Source: Ornithinibacillus halotolerans
GTDB lineage: Bacteria > Bacillota > Bacilli > Bacillales > Amphibacillaceae
Reading direction: 5' to 3'
Length of the DNA: 45,226 nt
Assembly: GCF_014637405.1 (NCBI RefSeq)
Contig: NZ_BMEY01000025.1
Span: forward strand, 1-45,226
Shown: positions 1 through 7,718 of the stretch, one piece after another
Numbering within the stretch: the first letter of the stretch is position 1
Layout of the letters: each line of letters starts with the position of its first letter
Position numbers and translations under genes: made by a program
Notes under the pieces: generated by a model
The model's database searches: none
What the model saw: the letters and a program-made list of their open reading frames with translations, nothing else
Told to the model about the DNA's origin: nothing

Positions 1-126
1 TTATTTGATGTAGTGGTCGGGAAACCAACTATATCTTATCACGAAGAGAGGCCTTTTTTAATTTTAATACCACGCTATAAGCTCTCCGGAACCCCCGGCA
101 TAGCCAGGGGTTTTCAAATGACATAA
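1..126 (+). other. Edge fragment: open frame and hairpin, unidentified
   Basis: Frame 1 is open from the window edge to a TAA at 124-126, so it could be the last 41 codons of a plus-strand gene that converges on pstB. I recognise no family in it. An imperfect GC-rich hairpin (AACCCC at about 93-98, GGGGTT at about 108-113) lies inside the frame. It resembles a terminator, or the subterminal hairpin of an IS200/IS605-type element. The frame may therefore be noise across a mobile-element end. Confidence 0.25.
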
Positions 127-129
127 TTA

Positions 130-155
130 AAAGACTGGCCTATTAGCCAGTCTTT
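130..155 (-). terminator. Terminator of the pst operon
   Basis: A ten-base perfect stem (AAAGACTGGC at 130-139, GCCAGTCTTT at 146-155) with a six-base loop lies 42 bases past the pstB stop. Read on the minus strand it ends in a short T-rich tail. It closes the operon right after pstB, so no phoU is co-transcribed. Confidence 0.75.
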
Positions 156-196
156 CTATATTCATCAAGGGGGGAAGATGAAATTCAATATATAGT

Positions 197-997
197 TTAT
201 CCAAATCGACCAGAAATATAATCTTCCGTACGGTTATCTTCTGGTTTTGTAAAGATTTTATCCGTTTTATCAAATTCAACTACTTCTCCATTTAGGAAGA
301 AAGCTGTACGATCTGATATACGAGCAGCTTGTTGCATATTATGCGTAACAATAATAATTGAGTAATCTTTCTTTAATTCTTGTACAAGATCTTCAATTTT
401 CAATGTTGATTTCGGATCTAATGCTGAAGTAGGTTCGTCCATTAAGATAACGTCTGGTTCTATTGCTAACGTACGGGCAATACATAAACGTTGCTGCTGC
501 CCACCAGATAAACCATATGCATTCTCTTTAAGTCGATCCTTTACCTCATCCCAAATATAAGCTCCACGAAGGCTCTTTTCTACAATCTCATCAAGAACTT
601 TTTTATTACGAATTCCATGGATTCTTGGACCATAGGCAATATTATCATAAATAGACTTTGGAAATGGATTTGGCTTTTGGAAAACCATCCCTACATGTGT
701 ACGTAGATCTTCTACTTTAAATGATTTATCTAGAATACTACGTCCTTTGTACATAATTTCACCTGTTGTACGTACAATTGGAACTAATTCTACCATGCGG
801 TTTAATGTTTTTAAATAGGTAGATTTCCCACAACCAGATGGACCGATAATCGCTGTGACTTCTTTTTCATTTATTTTAAGATTAATATCCTTTAATGCAT
901 GTGTTTCACCATACCATAAATTTAAATCTTTCGTATCAAATACAATTTGTTCATCTCTACGTGCAGCAGATACTACACTTGTATCATTATTTACCAT
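197..997 (-). CDS. pstB: Phosphate ABC transporter ATP-binding protein PstB
   Basis: This is the ATPase of the high-affinity phosphate importer PstSCAB, cytoplasmic and bound to PstA/PstC. The 266-residue protein shows Walker [10 protein letters not shown] near residues 52-60, signature LSGGQ near 163-167, Walker B ILMDEP near 184-189, and a switch histidine in IIVTHN. I chose the ATG at 997, which follows AAGGAG with 9 bases between. An in-frame TTG at 1030 behind GGAGGAGG would add 11 residues and cannot be excluded. It is the last gene of the operon, 51 bases after pstA, and a terminator follows. Length and motifs are normal for the family. Confidence 0.97.
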   Translation of the reverse strand: MVNNDTSVVSAARRDEQIVFDTKDLNLWYGETHALKDINLKINEKEVTAIIGPSGCGKSTYLKTLNRMVELVPIVRTTGEIMYKGRSILDKSFKVEDLRTHVGMVFQKPNPFPKSIYDNIAYGPRIHGIRNKKVLDEIVEKSLRGAYIWDEVKDRLKENAYGLSGGQQQRLCIARTLAIEPDVILMDEPTSALDPKSTLKIEDLVQELKKDYSIIIVTHNMQQAARISDRTAFFLNGEVVEFDKTDKIFTKPEDNRTEDYISGRFG

Positions 998-1048
998 ACT
1001 TATATTCTCCTTAACTGTTAAAAGACTCAAAACTTTTTCCTCCTCCGA

Positions 1049-1933
1049 TTAGAAACGTTGTTGGAACTTATTTCGGATAAAGATTGCAGCGGAATTCAAT
1101 ACAAATAACAAGACTAATAACACAACAATTGTTGCTGCTGCAAGGTTTGCGTATTCTGCCACTAAAGATGAATCTAATGTCCAATAATAAATTTGCATTG
1201 GAAGTGCTGTAAATTTATCAAATATCCCTTCAGGAAATGGAATAATCAGCGCAGGAATTCCGATAACGGTTAATGGGGCAGTTTCACCAATAGCACGGGA
1301 TAATGCTAGTATTGCACCAGTTAACATTCCCGGCAACGCCGCAGGTAATATTACATTCTTAATCGTTTGCCACTTCGTAGCTCCCATACCGTAAGATGCT
1401 TCACTCAAATAGCCTGGAACTGCTCGAATTGCTTCTTGAGCCGCTACAATTACAATCGGTAAGATTAGTAGAGATAATGTTAACCCTCCAGCTAAAATAA
1501 TATTTCCCATTTCCATCGCACGAACAAATATAGTTAAACCTAAGATTCCATAAACAATAGATGGTACACCGGCTAGGTTTGAAATATTAGTTTGAATAAT
1601 AGATTGAAAACGACCTTTCTTCGCGTAAAGTTCTAAATAAATAGCCGTACCAATACCTAATATTAGCGTTACAGGTGCAACAACAAGCATCATCCAAACC
1701 GTACCTAAAATAGCACCCATAATCCCTGCACGTTCAGCACTAGTCGATAGCTTACCAGTTAAGAAGTTCCAATCAATCCATCCAACACTATCAACAACAA
1801 CACGATATATTAAAACTACTAAAACAATTAGTCCAAATAAAGTTGCTGCAAGGAATAATGACTTTAGAATATTATTTTTAGCAATTCGCGTCCCCATTCG
1901 TTTGGAAACTTGCTCCGTATCAATATATTTCAT
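1049..1933 (-). CDS. pstA: Phosphate ABC transporter permease PstA
   Basis: This is one of the two membrane subunits of the phosphate importer. It has about six hydrophobic segments and the binding-protein-dependent permease motif around EASYGMGATKWQTIKNVILPAALPG, which docks on PstB. The ATG at 1933 follows GGGAGG by eight bases and gives 294 residues. An upstream in-frame start would overlap pstC by 41 bases and has no better site. The pstC stop lies one base before this start, so translation is probably coupled. Expression should follow the PhoP-dependent pstS promoter. Confidence 0.96.
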   Translation of the reverse strand: MKYIDTEQVSKRMGTRIAKNNILKSLFLAATLFGLIVLVVLIYRVVVDSVGWIDWNFLTGKLSTSAERAGIMGAILGTVWMMLVVAPVTLILGIGTAIYLELYAKKGRFQSIIQTNISNLAGVPSIVYGILGLTIFVRAMEMGNIILAGGLTLSLLILPIVIVAAQEAIRAVPGYLSEASYGMGATKWQTIKNVILPAALPGMLTGAILALSRAIGETAPLTVIGIPALIIPFPEGIFDKFTALPMQIYYWTLDSSLVAEYANLAAATIVVLLVLLFVLNSAAIFIRNKFQQRF

Positions 1934-1934
1934 T

Positions 1935-2888
1935 TTAGTATTCCTCCCTAAACTTACGAGAGACATATCTTGCAAGTAGATTCATAATTAACGTAAATAC
2001 AAATAATGTCATCGCTACTGCATACAGACTATAATAGATTGTTGTTCCTGCTGCAGCTTCTCCACCAGAAACCTCAACAATATATGCTGTCATTGTCTGC
2101 ATGGACTGTGTAATATCGAATGTAAAGTTTTTGGAACTACCACTAGCAATCGTAACAATCATCGTTTCTCCAATTGCTCTAGAAATTCCTAGTACAAAAG
2201 AAGCAATAATTCCAGATAACGCTGCTGGCATAACAACTTTAAAAGTGGTTTCTAACTTAGTCGCACCTAATCCTAATGCACCTTCACGGATGGACTTAGG
2301 AACAGATGACATTGCATCTTCAGAAAGTGATGCAATCATTGGAATAATCATAATTCCCATCACAATACCTGGGCTTAAGATATTCGTTGCCGCAACATCC
2401 GGCCATATAGAGCGAATTAATGGAGTAACAAAAGTAAAAGCAAAGAATCCGTAAACAATCGTAGGAATACCCGCTAAAATTTCTAGCATTGGTTTCAATA
2501 CTTTTCGGACACGATCCGACGCATATTCACTTAAATAAATTGCCGCCATCAGTCCAATTGGTCCTGCCACCAACATCGCAATTACAGAAGATATAATCGT
2601 TCCATTAATTAGAGGTAATACACCAAACTCTGGATTCTGACTCATTGGTTTTAGTACAGTACCAGTAAAGAATTCCCATATAGGAACTCGTTTAAAGAAT
2701 TCGATCGTCTCAGACAATAAAGTTAACACAATTCCAACAGTTGTTAAGATAGTAATAATTGCAAACAAAAACAATAGCATCGGTATAAGCTTTTCAGTAA
2801 TAGATGATAAACTTTTCGACTGTTTATTCTTCTGTATCATCCCTTTGACATCTAACGTCTCACGGTTTAGTTTACTGTTTGCTGCCAT
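1935..2888 (-). CDS. pstC: Phosphate ABC transporter permease PstC
   Basis: This is the second membrane subunit of the phosphate importer and pairs with PstA. The 317-residue protein has a cytoplasmic N-terminal tail of about 35 residues, then around six membrane segments, and the EAA-type loop EGALGLGATKLETTFKVVMPAAL. The ATG at 2888 follows AAGGAG by 11 bases. A TTG seven codons upstream lies on the ribosome binding site itself and was rejected. It is separated from pstS by 110 bases that contain a strong hairpin, which probably sets the lower expression of the permease genes. Confidence 0.96.
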   Translation of the reverse strand: MAANSKLNRETLDVKGMIQKNKQSKSLSSITEKLIPMLLFLFAIITILTTVGIVLTLLSETIEFFKRVPIWEFFTGTVLKPMSQNPEFGVLPLINGTIISSVIAMLVAGPIGLMAAIYLSEYASDRVRKVLKPMLEILAGIPTIVYGFFAFTFVTPLIRSIWPDVAATNILSPGIVMGIMIIPMIASLSEDAMSSVPKSIREGALGLGATKLETTFKVVMPAALSGIIASFVLGISRAIGETMIVTIASGSSKNFTFDITQSMQTMTAYIVEVSGGEAAAGTTIYYSLYAVAMTLFVFTLIMNLLARYVSRKFREEY

Positions 2889-2923
2889 AATCTGCAGCTC
2901 TCCTTCCAAATCATAAAGTCACA

Positions 2924-2958
2924 ATAAGATGAGAGCAAAAGTTGTGCCCTCATCTTAT
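2924..2958 (-). promoter_or_regulatory. Intercistronic hairpin between pstS and pstC
   Basis: A perfect ten-base stem (ATAAGATGAG at 2924-2933, CTCATCTTAT at 2949-2958) with a 15-base loop sits 40 bases past the pstS stop. There is no T-run after it on the minus strand. It looks like an mRNA-stabilising or partial-termination hairpin that lets the binding protein be made in excess over the permeases, as is common in binding-protein operons. Confidence 0.65.
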
Positions 2959-2998
2959 GATATATTGATCCTGAAAAATTCTATGTTAGTTTATTCAA

Positions 2999-4015
2999 TT
3001 ATTGTAATGCTTTTAACTCATCAGCAAGTGATTTTGCTTCTTCCTCAGGAATTGGAGCAAATCCAGTTTCCCCAGCGAGTCTGTTATTGTTCTCCATTAC
3101 ATAGATAGCAAAGTCAAGAACTTCTGGTTTTTCTTTTGCATTGTTCACGTTTAGGTAAGTGAATACAGGACGAGTGAAGCCTGCATAGTCACCATCTTCA
3201 GCGATTGTGTCAAGAGATGGTTCAACTGGACCATCGCCAAAGTCAATAGATACAGCGTTAAGCTTTTCTTTGTTGCTGTCATAGTATCCGAATCCGAAGA
3301 AACCGATAGAATTAACATCTTCACCTACAAGTGTTACTAGAGTAGAATATTCTTGTTGTAGGTTAATATCACTTACTAAATCTTGCTCTTCCATGATTGT
3401 TTCGTAGAAGAATTCATATGTTCCGTGGTTTTCGTTTGGACCATAAGTTTGAATTTTTTCATTTGGCCAGTCAGCATTTATGTCAGACCAGTTTACATAG
3501 TCACCTTTGAAAATAGAGATAACTTGTTCAGGTGTTAATTCAGTAGCCCAATCATTATCAGGATGTGTTACGATAGTTAATCCATCAAGTGCTACTTTTA
3601 ATTCTTTAACTTCAATTCCAAGCTCGTCTGCTTTTGCTTGTTCTTCATCTTTGATGTAACGAGAAGCATCGTTAAAGTCTGTACCGTTTTCTTGTAAGAA
3701 CTTTTCAAATCCAGCAGAAGTTCCTGCACGAGCCACTGTAACTGAAACTCCTTCTTGTTCATTAGTCATATACTCTTCAGCAATTCTTGACATTAATGGA
3801 TAAACAGTACCTGATCCATCAATTGCAACTTCACCTTCTAATTCTTGAGAATCACCTTCATTAGCATTGTTATCTGAACCGTTATTTGTATTCTCTACAT
3901 CTGAACCATTGTTACCAGATGCATCATTGTTTTCTTCCTTGTCTCCGCCACATGCAACTAGCACTACTGCTAAAGCTGCAACTACTAGAAACATTAAGTA
4001 CTTTTTGAATTTCAT
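2999..4015 (-). CDS. pstS: Phosphate-binding lipoprotein PstS
   Basis: This is the extracellular phosphate receptor of PstSCAB, tethered to the membrane by a lipid. The 338-residue protein has a signal peptide with lipobox LVAC, lipidated Cys at residue 22, then a low-complexity Asn/Gly/Asp/Glu linker to about residue 60. The phosphate-binding loop begins at IDGSGTVYP and continues with ARAGTSAGF. It is the first gene of the operon. GGGGAGG lies 11 bases before the ATG, and a PhoP box lies about 90 bases upstream. The acidic linker is the kind seen in salt-tolerant Bacillaceae, which is only a weak hint about habitat. Confidence 0.97.
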   Translation of the reverse strand: MKFKKYLMFLVVAALAVVLVACGGDKEENNDASGNNGSDVENTNNGSDNNANEGDSQELEGEVAIDGSGTVYPLMSRIAEEYMTNEQEGVSVTVARAGTSAGFEKFLQENGTDFNDASRYIKDEEQAKADELGIEVKELKVALDGLTIVTHPDNDWATELTPEQVISIFKGDYVNWSDINADWPNEKIQTYGPNENHGTYEFFYETIMEEQDLVSDINLQQEYSTLVTLVGEDVNSIGFFGFGYYDSNKEKLNAVSIDFGDGPVEPSLDTIAEDGDYAGFTRPVFTYLNVNNAKEKPEVLDFAIYVMENNNRLAGETGFAPIPEEEAKSLADELKALQ

Positions 4016-4078
4016 CTAAATTGTCCTCCCCAAAGTGTCAATTTATATTTTGAAGGGCTATCCCCTCTCACATTTCTA

Positions 4079-4132
4079 AGTATAGGAGATGAATATTAAG
4101 CAGATATGTTGAAAATGTAAAGGGTTTGTAAA
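4079..4132 (-). promoter_or_regulatory. PhoP box and -10 of the pst operon
   Basis: On the minus strand three hexamers recur every 11 bases: TTTACA (4127-4132), TTTACA (4116-4121) and AACATA (4105-4110). They match the TT(A/T/C)ACA direct repeats bound by PhoP in Bacillus. A -10 hexamer TATACT (4079-4084) follows after exactly 20 bases, so the box replaces the -35 region. This predicts induction of pstSCAB by phosphate starvation. Confidence 0.88.
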
Positions 4133-4266
4133 TTTAAGCTTGATTAAAAATGTTTTAATATTAAGTCTTTTCTCCTATTTTGTATGTAAGCACCTTAAAT
4201 TCAGTGGACATGATTCAAAATGTCATGATAAACTTTATATAAGAAATAAAAAGGGGAATTATTATT

Positions 4267-4833
4267 ATGAACCTGTGGATGAGAAAACTAGCCGTTGCAT
4301 TAATAGCTATTTTAACGTTAGGTTTATATACGCCTACTTATTTAATAGCTGATGAAGAAAATAATGAAGTTATCACTCCTAAAGAAAATGATAACCAAGA
4401 AATTGTTGCTGTTGAAGTACATTCTGAATCAGAAGAAGAATCGAACAGTATAGAATTCCTAACTGAGAAGGCAAAGGAACAAAGCTTTGCTAAATTCGGT
4501 CCGAAAATAACTAAAAAAGTTGAAAATGAATTTAATCAGATTATCTTACCTAATATAGAAAAAGCACTTCATTCAATCCTTGAAGACTCCGACCTTATGT
4601 ATGTTTCCATTACAGAGCAACCTGCTAAAGGTTATGGGGAAAGAATCTTTAATGTATATAATGAACTTACTAAAGAAGATATTGCGAAATTCCATGTTAG
4701 ACGTGACAATCGACCACAAGATGGATTCTGGTTTAACTTTCATTACCACTTAAAAGAAGATAATTTTGAAGCACATCATCTACTAGGTGAGATTTATTGG
4801 GATAAAAACACCCCACCAAAATGGATGTCGTAG
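4267..4833 (+). CDS. ypjP: YpjP-like secreted protein
   Basis: This is a 188-residue protein of unknown function that resembles Bacillus subtilis YpjP from memory. Shared traits are the N-terminal MNLWMRK start, the conserved FHVRRD and FNFHYH stretches, and the very end IYWDKNTPPKWMS. The N-terminus is a signal peptide or membrane anchor (residues 8-26), followed by an acidic, low-complexity stretch and a folded domain from about residue 65. It is divergent from pstS; its own promoter is not obvious. It ends in a bidirectional terminator shared with the spore protein genes. Expected location is the cell surface or the outside. Confidence 0.8.
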   Translation: MNLWMRKLAVALIAILTLGLYTPTYLIADEENNEVITPKENDNQEIVAVEVHSESEEESNSIEFLTEKAKEQSFAKFGPKITKKVENEFNQIILPNIEKALHSILEDSDLMYVSITEQPAKGYGERIFNVYNELTKEDIAKFHVRRDNRPQDGFWFNFHYHLKEDNFEAHHLLGEIYWDKNTPPKWMS

Positions 4834-4836
4834 CTA

Positions 4837-4866
4837 AAAAAACCTCCTAGTATTAGGAGGTTTTTT
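4837..4866. terminator. Bidirectional terminator
   Basis: The stem CCTCCTA/TAGGAGG with a four-base loop is flanked by six A and six T, so it can stop transcripts from ypjP (plus) and from the spore protein pair (minus). The stop codon of the second spore protein overlaps its edge. Confidence 0.9.
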
Positions 4867-5044
4867 ATTGTTGCTCATATAAATTCGTTAGCTGTACTTC
4901 CATTTCTTGTTGTGGGTCATCAAGTGGAAAAATTCTAGCCGTATTATTTTCATTCACTTGTTGTATATATACTTGTTTTCCATTATAAATAACATTTTTC
5001 ATATCGGGAGATTGTGCTATTTCTTCTACTCGCAAACGATGCAT
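4865..5044 (-). CDS. sspH: Small acid-soluble spore protein, SspH family
   Basis: This is a 59-residue minor small acid-soluble spore protein of the SspH type, exactly the length of B. subtilis SspH. It keeps the family layout: N-terminal R-V-E-E-I helix, then N-V-x-Y-x-G-x-x-V-x-I-Q-x-V-x-E, and A-R-I-x-x-L near the end. The start is the ATG at 5044, eight bases after GGAGG. An upstream ATG at 5059 overlaps the ribosome binding site. It is 14 bases behind a paralog and surely in one transcript with it. Expression is expected in the forespore; I could not identify a sigma-G promoter with confidence. Confidence 0.9.
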   Translation of the reverse strand: MHRLRVEEIAQSPDMKNVIYNGKQVYIQQVNENNTARIFPLDDPQQEMEVQLTNLYEQQ

Positions 5045-5058
5045 CGAATTATCCTCCA

Positions 5059-5247
5059 TTAAATAAAGATTGGACCTGTTTCATTTAATCCTTTTAAATC
5101 AACTTCTTGCTCTTGATTCATTGCATCAAGTGGAAAGATTTGTGCTTTATCTTCATTTACTTTTTGAATATATACTGGGATACCATGATAATGGACATTA
5201 ACAAATACATCTGAATTAATGATTTGTTCTGCTCGATGAAGATCCAA
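5059..5247 (-). CDS. sspH: Small acid-soluble spore protein, SspH family (paralog)
   Basis: This is a 62-residue SspH-type spore protein, first of a tandem pair. It shares with its neighbour the pattern Y-x-G-x-x-V-Y-I-Q-x-V-N-E-x-x-x-x-x-I-F-P-L-D. The start is a TTG at 5247, eight bases after GGAGG; no ATG fits. The pair seems to come from a local duplication, since both keep the unusual IFPLD motif. Its C-terminal tail differs from that of the neighbour. Confidence 0.88.
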   Translation of the reverse strand: MDLHRAEQIINSDVFVNVHYHGIPVYIQKVNEDKAQIFPLDAMNQEQEVDLKGLNETGPIFI

Positions 5248-5365
5248 ATTACTCTCCTCCTATTCCTCATTGCACCTATATTTTTCACATTTCATATTGA
5301 TTTATGTAAGGGTATATTGGGTGATTTTGAAATTAATTACCATTTCAATAAGGAATAGACGTAAA

Positions 5366-6505
5366 TTAAGCTAAAACCATTTGCTTTTTCTTTAAGACAG
5401 CTTCATAGTTAATTATTAACTCATCGAATATTCGATCCCACGATTGTGTTACAGCATATTGCCTACCTTTTACCCCCATCTGTTTACGTTTTACTTCATT
5501 AGTTATTAACGATTCAATTGCTTTCGCAAAGTCTGTACTATTATTCTTTTCACACAATATTCCTGTTTCTTGATCTATAACTATCGTTCGAACACCACCA
5601 GAATTCGCACAAATGGCTGGAGTACTACTAGCTAAAGATTCTAAAACGACATTCCCGAAAGTTTCTGTTGGTGATGGGAAAACAAATAAATCTGCTGCTA
5701 CATAGACATGCGCTAACTCTGTGCCTGTTAAAAAACCAGTAAAAGTCATTTGTTTGGGTGCTTTTTTTCTCAACTTTTCTTGTTCAGGTCCTTCTCCAAC
5801 AACTAACCAATGCACTTGACTCTTCATTCTCTCAGGTAGTTGGGCGTGAATTTCTGGTAGAAGCAGGACATCCTTCTCAGGAGCTAAACGCCCTACATAT
5901 AAAAGAATATAATCTTCCTTAATGTGATACGTATCTCGTACCAATTGTTTATTATAGTTCGGGTGAAATAAGGAACAATCAATACCTCTTGGCCAAATAT
6001 CAAGTTTAGTAAATCCTCTTCTACTTAAATGTTCCTTTGTATCTATGGAGGGTACAAATATCTTTTGCATGGGACGATGAAACCAGCGCATATAACGCCA
6101 TAATATTTTCGTTAAAAATTGTAAATCATAATATTCCAAATACTTATCAAAATCAGTATGATAAGAACCTACTAGTGGAATATTTAGCTTTTTGGCATAA
6201 TGTAGCCCACAAAGCCCTACATTAAAAGGTGTTGCCACATGGATCATATCCGGCTGAAATTGGATTAACTCTTCTTTAACTTGTAACATATTCGGCAGTG
6301 CTAGCCTACATTCAGGATATAAGAAGAAGGGTAAGCTTTTAAACCGATGAACATCATTAGAATACAGACTTCCAATTGAACTAGTTGGGGCATATACTCT
6401 ATATTCATGTCCCTTTTGTTCCAAGTAGTTGGTAAATCGTTTCAATGTTTTTGCCACACCGTTAACGTCAGGAGCAAATGTATCCGTAAATATAGCTATT
6501 TTCAT
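5366..6505 (-). CDS. GT4 glycosyltransferase, MgtA/SqdX-like
   Basis: This is a 379-residue retaining GT-B glycosyltransferase of family GT4. The N-terminal acceptor domain has the DVNGV loop at residues 13-17. The C-terminal donor domain has GRLAPEKD (205-212), VVGEGPE (235-241), TFTGFLTG (254-261) and the EX7E motif at E281 and E289. From memory the pattern WPRGID, FHP, TFTG, ETFGN is that of the MgtA/SqdX branch, several members of which glycosylate a diacylglycerol-type lipid. It is probably cytoplasmic on the membrane. It lies 23 bases after a PAP2 phosphatase with GGAGGG before its ATG and no hairpin between, so the two are one operon under a PhoP-like box. Acceptor and sugar are inferred, not shown. 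Confidence 0.88.
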   Translation of the reverse strand: MKIAIFTDTFAPDVNGVAKTLKRFTNYLEQKGHEYRVYAPTSSIGSLYSNDVHRFKSLPFFLYPECRLALPNMLQVKEELIQFQPDMIHVATPFNVGLCGLHYAKKLNIPLVGSYHTDFDKYLEYYDLQFLTKILWRYMRWFHRPMQKIFVPSIDTKEHLSRRGFTKLDIWPRGIDCSLFHPNYNKQLVRDTYHIKEDYILLYVGRLAPEKDVLLLPEIHAQLPERMKSQVHWLVVGEGPEQEKLRKKAPKQMTFTGFLTGTELAHVYVAADLFVFPSPTETFGNVVLESLASSTPAICANSGGVRTIVIDQETGILCEKNNSTDFAKAIESLITNEVKRKQMGVKGRQYAVTQSWDRIFDELIINYEAVLKKKQMVLA

Positions 6506-6528
6506 GTTTGACCCTCCATCAATGTCAT

Positions 6529-7068
6529 TTAAAGGAATAAACCATTCATTAATAGTTGATAAAATAAATTTCCAGTAAACGTACCAAGTAAACTCCCGAC
6601 CAAAATATCAGAAGGGTAATGCAATCCTAGGTATACACGTGAGATGGCGACGCTAAATCCGATCGGCAGTAAAATTAATCCAAGTATTGGATACAAAAGA
6701 ATAAATGGAATAATAATCGAGAATATTGCTGTTGTATGTCCAGAGGGAAAAGAGCAATCTGTTAAAGGATTCTCCAATACTTGACTGTTTTCGAGGACTA
6801 AATAAGGTCTTTTGCGCGGTAATAATTTCTTCACTAATGCAACTGGAAGATGACTACATAATAGAGACAAACCACTTGCAATTGCGGTTTGGCGAATGAA
6901 ACCTGTTGTTAATACAATAAATATTAAGACGGTCATGATAGTTGTAGTTGCTCCACCCAAATGAGTTATATTACGAAAAAAACGATTTAAGATTTTGTGG
7001 TCAAAATAACTATTTATATAATGAAAGGATTTGCAATCTAAGGCATACATTGTTTCAACATATCTCAC
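6529..7068 (-). CDS. PAP2-family lipid phosphatase
   Basis: This is a 179-residue membrane phosphatase. All three catalytic motifs are intact: KX6RP at K80-R87-P88, PSGH at 108-111, and SRX5HX3D at S143-R144, H150, D154. About five hydrophobic segments place the active site on the outer face of the membrane. Family members hydrolyse phosphatidic acid, phosphatidylglycerol phosphate or undecaprenyl pyrophosphate; the substrate here cannot be read from sequence. The start is a GTG at 7068 about ten bases after GGTGG; an ATG six codons on is possible. It is preceded by a 20-residue hydrophobic ORF and a PhoP-like box and followed by a glycosyltransferase. Confidence 0.9.
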   Translation of the reverse strand: MRYVETMYALDCKSFHYINSYFDHKILNRFFRNITHLGGATTTIMTVLIFIVLTTGFIRQTAIASGLSLLCSHLPVALVKKLLPRKRPYLVLENSQVLENPLTDCSFPSGHTTAIFSIIIPFILLYPILGLILLPIGFSVAISRVYLGLHYPSDILVGSLLGTFTGNLFYQLLMNGLFL

Positions 7069-7091
7069 TGTTTAATACCACCTTCCGTCTT

Positions 7092-7154
7092 TTAAAAGGT
7101 AAGATAAAGTAAAATTACACTAAGAGAGACAATCACTTTACTAACAAGTTTCAT
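7092..7154 (-). CDS. Predicted 20-residue hydrophobic peptide
   Basis: The ATG at 7154 follows GGGAGGTGG, a strong ribosome binding site, and opens 20 codons to a TAA at 7092. The peptide begins MKLVSK and is then almost wholly hydrophobic, with no strongly polar residue except serines and a tyrosine. It could be a membrane-inserting microprotein or a translated leader. It lies between the -10 of the PhoP-like promoter and the PAP2 start, 23 bases before the latter. I know no family for it. Confidence 0.5.
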   Translation of the reverse strand: MKLVSKVIVSLSVILLYLTF

Positions 7155-7189
7155 TCTTCCACCTCCCTACAAAGAATACTTCTACCATC

Positions 7190-7243
7190 AGTGTAAAGTA
7201 GGAAGATTAATTTAATACAAATTTAGTGTGAACTTTCTGTAAA
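7190..7243 (-). promoter_or_regulatory. PhoP-like box and -10 upstream of PAP2/glycosyltransferase
   Basis: On the minus strand hexamers recur every 11 bases: TTTACA (7238-7243), TTCACA (7227-7232), a weaker TTTGTA (7216-7221) and a weak TTAATC (7205-7210). A -10-like TACACT (7190-7195) lies exactly 20 bases after the third hexamer, the same spacing as in the pst promoter of this window. Two units fit the consensus well and two poorly, so binding is likely but unproven. Confidence 0.68.
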
Positions 7244-7276
7244 TTCATCTATCCTATATACGCTTTTTAGACATAA

Positions 7277-7310
7277 AAAAACAACTAGCCAGTAGTCTAG
7301 CTAGTTGTTT
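7277..7310 (-). terminator. Terminator after the 134-residue coiled-coil gene
   Basis: A ten-base stem (AACAACTAGC at 7280-7289, GCTAGTTGTT at 7300-7309) is followed on the minus strand by a run of seven T. It ends the upstream minus-strand gene and insulates it from the PhoP-like promoter. Confidence 0.88.
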
Positions 7311-7313
7311 TGA

Positions 7314-7718
7314 TTAGCCTTCACTTGAGAATGTCTCTTTCACAACGATAGATTGGGTAATCCTTACTTTCTTCTGCTCTATAAAATCGTTTTCTTCAAC
7401 AAGACCTAATTTCAAAGCAGATTCCAATTTATCTGTATCTGGAACTTTTCTTTCCACGATAAACTCTTTTAAGTTAAGTTCTTCTAATTTTTTTACAGTA
7501 CCTTCTTCATCGTAATTTACGCTTGAACGTATTTGACGCTGCAATTTATACCGCCCACGTTGTATTTCTCCCTTTTCCTTTTTACCAAAAGAGTTATCCA
7601 ACACGTCGTGAAACTTTTTCTTTAGTTCATTCATTGTTGTTTCTATTTCCTTTTTCTGTTTATTCAAGTCAAAATATCGTTTTATTTCTTCTTCTGTTAT
7701 GTCTATTACTTCTTTCAT
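7314..7718 (-). CDS. Hypothetical charged coiled-coil protein
   Basis: This is a 134-residue soluble protein that I do not recognise. Residues 8-50 are rich in Lys and Glu with a heptad-like pattern and should form a coiled coil. A basic stretch follows (GRYKLQRQIRSS), then an acidic and hydrophobic C-terminal half. There is no signal peptide or membrane segment. GGAGGGGAG lies just before the ATG. It is monocistronic with its own terminator. Confidence 0.7.
   Translation of the reverse strand: MKEVIDITEEEIKRYFDLNKQKKEIETTMNELKKKFHDVLDNSFGKKEKGEIQRGRYKLQRQIRSSVNYDEEGTVKKLEELNLKEFIVERKVPDTDKLESALKLGLVEENDFIEQKKVRITQSIVVKETFSSEG

Noticed and set aside
2101-2454. 117-codon plus-strand open frame within pstC
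   Set aside because: It is the antisense of a well-supported permease gene and has no ribosome binding site.
4140-4352. 70-codon plus-strand open frame before ypjP
   Set aside because: It has no ribosome binding site and overlaps the ypjP start in another frame, where similarity to YpjP is clear.
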